In this document: piece by piece, positions 59,870-64,000 of the stretch
Numbering within the stretch: the stretch's first letter is position 1
Layout: each line of letters begins with the position of its first letter
Source of the DNA: Flavobacterium panici
Lineage (GTDB): Bacteria > Bacteroidota > Bacteroidia > Flavobacteriales > Flavobacteriaceae
Reading direction: 5' to 3'
NCBI RefSeq assembly: GCF_903819335.1
Contig: NZ_CAIJDE010000062.1
Location: 62,001-126,000 of the forward strand
Length of the DNA stretch: 64,000 nt
The notes under the pieces: model-generated
Database searches by the model: none
Told to the model about the DNA's origin: nothing
Seen by the model: only the letters and a program-made list of their open reading frames with translations
Translations under genes and position numbers: made by a program

Positions 59870-60817
59870 TTACTTAAAAAACACATAACCTTTGTTACAA
59901 ACTTTATAAACCAGAAAACCTAAACTAACTTTAATCAACTCTCTAAAATTGTAAAAATTCAAAAAATGAATTTTAGCTAACCGAGAGTATATGTAAAAAG
60001 AATAATCTTTGTTAGATCTTAATGAGTTATAAATTTCTGTTTTATAATACTTTACAGCATAACCAAGTAGTGGTTTATAAGGTGTAATTTTATTTATCCT
60101 GATCAGCTTTAAATGTTTTTCTAAAGCATTTAAAACCGAAATTATTTCTTTTTTATTTCCTTTTTTTATTTCTTGCGATAATGAATCGTTATGTAAACGA
60201 TAAAGAATTGTTGGCTTTTCATTATAACGAATGATTGGTTTTTTATACAACATTCTCATATTAAAATCCCAGTCGTCTACATTTGATATATTTTCATCAA
60301 AGAGATACTCTTGTTTATTTAAAAATTTTCTCTCCCATAAAGGCCCTGATACATAAAGTGCAACTTTAGCAATAAAATAGTCATGAATTAAATCTGCCGA
60401 AAAAATATTACTTTTTTTAATTTCTTTTTTTTGATCAAAATCATAAAGAACAAGCGGTGATAGTATAACATTTGAATAGCCTTTCATCAATTTTGATTCA
60501 ATGTCCATGCTGTCGATATACATCAAATCATCACTATCGAGCCATTTTACCCATTCTCCATTACTAAGACTAAAACCATAATTTCTACAGGAGTTAGCTC
60601 CCTTAATCATAGTCTCAGGCCTTTTATAAAATTGAAAACGATTATCTCTTTTTATATATTCGCTAATAATATTTTCTGTATTATCATCCGACCCATCGTC
60701 GACAATAATACATTCCCAATTTTTATATGTTTGAACTAAAATGCTATCTAAAGTTTCCTTTATTAATGATTCACGATTATAAACCGGTATAATTATCGAA
60801 ATTAATGGTGGATTCAT
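59870..60817 (-). CDS. Glycosyltransferase family 2
   Basis: A 315-residue GT-A enzyme: ISIIIPVYNRESLIKETLDS, then CIIVDDGSDDNT and the metal-binding WVKWLDSDDLMYID. The conserved DDWDFNMRMLY (ED-x-D-like) follows in the acceptor region. Cytosolic, probably adding one sugar to the repeat unit. It overlaps the FkbM gene by 4 bases. Confidence 0.92.
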   Translation of the reverse strand: MNPPLISIIIPVYNRESLIKETLDSILVQTYKNWECIIVDDGSDDNTENIISEYIKRDNRFQFYKRPETMIKGANSCRNYGFSLSNGEWVKWLDSDDLMYIDSMDIESKLMKGYSNVILSPLVLYDFDQKKEIKKSNIFSADLIHDYFIAKVALYVSGPLWERKFLNKQEYLFDENISNVDDWDFNMRMLYKKPIIRYNEKPTILYRLHNDSLSQEIKKGNKKEIISVLNALEKHLKLIRINKITPYKPLLGYAVKYYKTEIYNSLRSNKDYSFYIYSRLAKIHFLNFYNFRELIKVSLGFLVYKVCNKGYVFFK

Positions 60818-61701
60818 ATTTTGTTTTTATAGGCGTATATCATTCCTGTATTATGAGATAAGTTTTGAGAGAAATAACCAAATCCATTTTCTTCTAAAAC
60901 TTTATTTATAGGCTTACTTCCTTTATCATGCCATTCTAAAAGAAAACAATCAATATTTTGAATACAATTCGATTGCTCTAAATCCTCAAAAATTTCATAT
61001 TCAGCCCCTTCACAATCCATTTTCACTACAATTTTACTAAATGGGTTTTCTTTCTTTATTCTCTCGATTTCAGATGAAGCATTTTTAATTAAAACCTCTT
61101 TCTCTACAACTTGTGAAGAGTCAAAACTTGAACTCATTTTTCCTCTTACTCCCGTATTACCTTTTACATTTTTATTAAAAAGAAAAACTTCTTTTCTTTC
61201 ATTTTTACCTAAACCATAATTTTTAAAATCGCTTACTTTTAATATATCTTTATTTAAAGTAAAGTTTAACAAAGCTTGTTTATAAGTATCCTCAACCGGC
61301 TCAAATGCATAAATTTTCTCAATATTATTAATTCTTGAGAAGAACAAAGATGCTATCCCGATATTAGTTCCAATATCAATTAAGACTATTTTTTCATTGA
61401 AAAAAAAGTTATAATCCATTTTCACAAATATTTCATTAACAATCAATATTTCTTCAAAAGTTTCCACATAAATCTTTAAGTTTTCGAACTCTAATAATAT
61501 TCCATCTTTATAATCTATGAGTTTTAAATCATCGTAAAGTCCGTTTAAACTTTGAATAAAAGGAAATCCTTTTACCGCTAATTGTAAACCTTTTTCAATA
61601 TTAAATTTGGACAAAAATAAAAGTCTTCTTTTTTGGTCTTTTTTTTTGTTTTCAATTCTGTAACCTAATTTCGTAAACAATTTATAAATAGTTTTTTTCA
61701 T
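60814..61701 (-). CDS. FkbM family methyltransferase
   Basis: A 295-residue SAM-dependent methyltransferase. The SAM-binding motif is VLIDIGTNIGIASLFFS, followed by IYAFEPVEDTYKQALLNF. The family's VVKMDCEGAEYEIFEDL is present. FkbM enzymes O-methylate sugars or polyketides; in a glycan cluster a sugar hydroxyl is the likely target, possibly capping the chain. Overlaps both neighbours by 4 bases. Confidence 0.92.
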   Translation of the reverse strand: MKKTIYKLFTKLGYRIENKKKDQKRRLLFLSKFNIEKGLQLAVKGFPFIQSLNGLYDDLKLIDYKDGILLEFENLKIYVETFEEILIVNEIFVKMDYNFFFNEKIVLIDIGTNIGIASLFFSRINNIEKIYAFEPVEDTYKQALLNFTLNKDILKVSDFKNYGLGKNERKEVFLFNKNVKGNTGVRGKMSSSFDSSQVVEKEVLIKNASSEIERIKKENPFSKIVVKMDCEGAEYEIFEDLEQSNCIQNIDCFLLEWHDKGSKPINKVLEENGFGYFSQNLSHNTGMIYAYKNKI

Positions 61702-62546
61702 CTTAAAATTACTTTTTTTAGAAGTCGTAAAGGCCTTAAAATTATATTTCCAATTCTATAATCGATAGATTCTAATCTTTTAATTTCATTAGTTTTATAT
61801 CTTAATGTTCTTTTTTGCAAAAATGCTATTGTTTTATCAAAATCTTTTATATACAAATCTTTATGTTTATTTAATACATACTGATAATTTTCTTCTTCGT
61901 ATAAAAGATTTGTGGTTTGAAGCATTGAGGTTTCTTTTTTTCTATAATTAAAAAGAAATTCCTTTATTATGTGTACTTGCCAGCTTTGTTTCGTAACAGA
62001 GATCCAAAATTCCCAATCCTCGTATCCTTTTTTCATATTTTCATCAAAGCCGTTAGCATCAAGCCAGCATTGTTTTCTAAATAGGGAACTAGCCATCGTA
62101 TTGTTACAAAATAAAAAATTTTCGATATTGCCTCCTTCCGGACAGGTTTTATGGATTACTTTACCCTTCTCTACAAAATAGTTTGAAAAACAGCCTACAA
62201 CACCAACCATTGATTGCTGATTTAAAATCGATGATGCTTTTTCGATAAAAGTATTTTCAAAAATATCATCTGCATCTAAAGCTGCAATATACTCTCCATT
62301 TGCGTTTACAATTCCTGTATTTCGAGCTGCGCTTAACCCTTTATTTTCTTGAGTAATTAATTTTACTTTTTTATGGTTATTGATAGTAGCCAAAACTTTT
62401 TTTGTAGCTTCATTTGAACCATCATCCACAATAATAACTTCAATATTTTCGTAAGATTGATTTAAAGCTGAATTGACACTTTCTTGAATATAATCTTTGT
62501 CATTATAACAAGGTATAACAATTGAAACTAATTTGGTATTTTTCAC
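61698..62546 (-). CDS. Glycosyltransferase family 2 (tandem paralogue A)
   Basis: A 282-residue GT-A enzyme: VSIVIPCYNDKDYIQESVNS, VIIVDDGSNEATKKV, SAARNTGIVNANGEYIAALD with DADD, and KKGYEDWEFWISVTKQSW. It is closely similar along its whole length to the next gene (62568-63416), which has the same length, so the two arose by tandem duplication. It overlaps the FkbM gene by 4 bases. Confidence 0.93.
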   Translation of the reverse strand: MKNTKLVSIVIPCYNDKDYIQESVNSALNQSYENIEVIIVDDGSNEATKKVLATINNHKKVKLITQENKGLSAARNTGIVNANGEYIAALDADDIFENTFIEKASSILNQQSMVGVVGCFSNYFVEKGKVIHKTCPEGGNIENFLFCNNTMASSLFRKQCWLDANGFDENMKKGYEDWEFWISVTKQSWQVHIIKEFLFNYRKKETSMLQTTNLLYEEENYQYVLNKHKDLYIKDFDKTIAFLQKRTLRYKTNEIKRLESIDYRIGNIILRPLRLLKKVILR

Positions 62547-62567
62547 TTTTTCTATTTAATGTTGAAA

Positions 62568-63416
62568 TTAGAATAAAAGATTTTTAATAAACCTCAAGGG
62601 CATTAAGATTATTTTCCCTAATTTATAGTCGGTTGTTTTTCGAAGATTATGCGAACTTAATTCTAAAACTTCCATTTGCGAAAAAAGATTATCGATCATT
62701 AATTCATGATATGTATTCCATAAATCTTTATGTTTTGTATATATATATTTCCATAATTCATATTTATGCAATTTATCAGCCTGAGAATTTCTTGATTGTA
62801 TCTTTTTTCTATAGTTAAATAAATATTCCTCCAATATTACAATTTCCCATCCAGCTTTTACTACCGAGATATTAAATTCCCAATCTTCATAACCCTTCCT
62901 CATGTTTTCATCGTAACCTTTTGCATCTGCCCAGCATTGTTTTCTAAAAAGAACACTTCCTGCTGAAGCTCCATTTCCTAAAATTAATATTTTCAAATCT
63001 CCGCCTTCTGGTTTAAATTTTTCTATAATACCTTTTTCAGTAAAAACCTTTATCCAACAACTTACTAAACCTACTTTATTATAAATGCTAAGAACATTTA
63101 ACGCTTTTGAAATGAAATCAGCATCAAAATAATCGTCGGCATCTAAAGTTAAAATATAATCTCCTTTAGCATTCTTTATTCCTGTGTTTCTGGCTGCACT
63201 AGGTCCTGAATTCTCTTGATATACAATTGTTATGTTTTCCTGTTTTATCTCTTTCAGAACGTTTTGTGTAATGGTATCTGAACCATCATCTACAATAATA
63301 ATCTCAACATTTTTATGTGTTTGGTTATTAATTGAATTTATTGCTTCATGAATATATTTATAATCATTATAACAAGGTATAACTACAGATACTAGAAAAT
63401 TAAAATTTGATTCCAT
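62568..63416 (-). CDS. Glycosyltransferase family 2 (tandem paralogue B)
   Basis: A 282-residue GT-A enzyme with SVVIPCYNDYKYIHEAINS, IIVDDGSDTITQNV, SAARNTGIKNAKGDYILTLD with DADD, CWADAKGYDENMRKGYEDWE and a C-terminal FNYRKK block. The blocks align one to one with the neighbour at 61698-62546 (for example RKQCWADAKGYDENMRKGYE against RKQCWLDANGFDENMKKGYE). It probably adds a different sugar in a similar acceptor context. Confidence 0.93.
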   Translation of the reverse strand: MESNFNFLVSVVIPCYNDYKYIHEAINSINNQTHKNVEIIIVDDGSDTITQNVLKEIKQENITIVYQENSGPSAARNTGIKNAKGDYILTLDADDYFDADFISKALNVLSIYNKVGLVSCWIKVFTEKGIIEKFKPEGGDLKILILGNGASAGSVLFRKQCWADAKGYDENMRKGYEDWEFNISVVKAGWEIVILEEYLFNYRKKIQSRNSQADKLHKYELWKYIYTKHKDLWNTYHELMIDNLFSQMEVLELSSHNLRKTTDYKLGKIILMPLRFIKNLLF

Positions 63417-63420
63417 ACTT

Positions 63421-64000
63421 TTAAGCTAAATATTTCTTCCCCGTTTCTCTGTTTTTTAAAACGCTTAACTTAATACTTTTTCTGTCTATTAGTTTATATT
63501 TAGTTTTGTTAATTTGATATTCACTAAAATTTAATTTTAATAAACTAACTATTGCTTCTTTAAAAAAATACCTTCTAATTTTACTAATTCTTGTATGATC
63601 TTCAGAATTTACATTCCCATATTGTATTCTAATTCTGTTCAAGAATTTATTATAATATTTTTTAGATCCTTTAGAAAAATTAACTGTATAATTATTATCA
63701 CTATCGTGCTTAATAATTGTTTTAGGCGTAATGCCTATTTTTAAATTATGATATAATACCCGCTGGCAAAAATTATCATCTTCGCCATACAGAAAGAACA
63801 TTGGATCAAATCCTCCTACAATTTCAAAAGTTTTTTTAGGCATAAACCACGCAGCGGCGTTTATCATTTCGACCTCATAAATCTCTTTCATTTCTTTATT
63901 TAAAATAGAATCAGAAATCAAATCTTTTCCTTGACGATTTATATAATATAAAAAACTCATATCTAATAAATCACCATTCCCATCTGAATGTATTGGACTT
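63421..64000 (-). CDS. Glycosyltransferase family 2, C-terminal part (cut by window edge)
   Basis: The 3' part of a gene whose start lies beyond the right edge; the reading frame runs open past 63960 to 64000 (SPIHSDGNGDLLD before MSFLYYINRQ), so 63960 is not the true start. The visible part is the second half of a GT2 domain: NAAAWFMPKKTFEIVGGFDP, then FLYGEDDNFCQRVLYHNLKI with the EDD motif, then IIKHDSDN. It is followed 4 bp later by the paralogue pair. About 193 codons are visible. Confidence 0.87.
   Translation of the reverse strand, partial: SPIHSDGNGDLLDMSFLYYINRQGKDLISDSILNKEMKEIYEVEMINAAAWFMPKKTFEIVGGFDPMFFLYGEDDNFCQRVLYHNLKIGITPKTIIKHDSDNNYTVNFSKGSKKYYNKFLNRIRIQYGNVNSEDHTRISKIRRYFFKEAIVSLLKLNFSEYQINKTKYKLIDRKSIKLSVLKNRETGKKYLA

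Noticed and set aside
63421..63960. Complete short GT2 gene starting at 63960
   Set aside because: The frame stays open to the window edge and only the second half of a GT2 domain is present, so it is a partial gene.
39915..64000. Cluster as a mobile or phage-borne island
   Set aside because: No integrase, transposase, attachment-site repeat or tRNA junction was seen at the visible border; it ends 4 bp from a housekeeping-type gene. The right border is outside the window.

Overview
The window reads as a chromosomal segment of a Flavobacterium-like member of the Bacteroidota. The evidence is: AT-rich DNA, upstream elements of the Bacteroidota type TAnnTTTG, few Shine-Dalgarno-like leaders, many lipoproteins with short lipoboxes, a TonB-linked barrel of the OMP_b-brl family, a PorV/PorQ-type protein, DUF4369 and DUF4105 proteins, and intergenic palindromic repeats. 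No plasmid, prophage, insertion sequence or CRISPR array was seen. Both window edges cut a gene: argS on the left and a family 2 glycosyltransferase on the right.

Region 1 (1-39.9 kb) is a mixed housekeeping and envelope region in short operons on both strands. It holds argS, a TonB-family barrel, cutC, a GIY-YIG nuclease set among palindromes, a FabH-type synthase, a secreted S9 peptidase, an orphan ABC ATPase, an OmpA lipoprotein pair, htpG, a patatin phospholipase, small lipoproteins, an HMG-CoA reductase, two tRNA-Thr copies, manA, a peroxiredoxin, queD, idi, exported msrB/msrA, a secreted M24 peptidase, a quinone oxidoreductase, a COG2509 flavoprotein, recQ, kdsD-tatC-ahpD-like, lptB, a GH25 lysozyme with pssA, a PorV-like protein and a DUF4105 (Lnb-type) protein. 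HMG-CoA reductase plus type 1 IPP isomerase points to isoprenoids made through mevalonate. KdsD and LptB show an LPS-type outer membrane.

Region 2 (39.9-64 kb) is one long minus-strand surface polysaccharide cluster that continues beyond the right edge. Read in transcription order it contains GT2 transferases, an FkbM methyltransferase, a GT11 fucosyltransferase-like protein, several GT4 transferases, an acyltransferase 3, a complete neuA-neuB-neuC cassette for a CMP-activated nonulosonic (sialic-type) acid, an MBOAT plus SGNH-like O-acylation pair, an orphan GT-B-like protein, a hexapeptide acetyltransferase, four more GT4 transferases, a Wzy-type polymerase and last the polyprenyl-phosphate sugar phosphotransferase that would start each repeat unit. 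The logic is a Wzy-dependent, sialylated and O-acylated glycan. The Wzx flippase and the export and chain-length proteins are not in the window.

The most unusual material is intergenic. Three inverted pairs of one palindromic repeat lie around the GIY-YIG nuclease gene. A 31/32-matching inverted repeat follows the quinone oxidoreductase gene, a perfect 25-bp inverted repeat follows the M24 peptidase gene, and further repeat families bracket a DUF5808 gene and sit next to recQ and HMG-CoA reductase. Protein-level oddities include a RecQ without the usual zinc cysteines, a divergent HMG-CoA reductase and a nonulosonate cassette with no recognisable sialyltransferase. All functions are read from sequence by eye; no database search was run.
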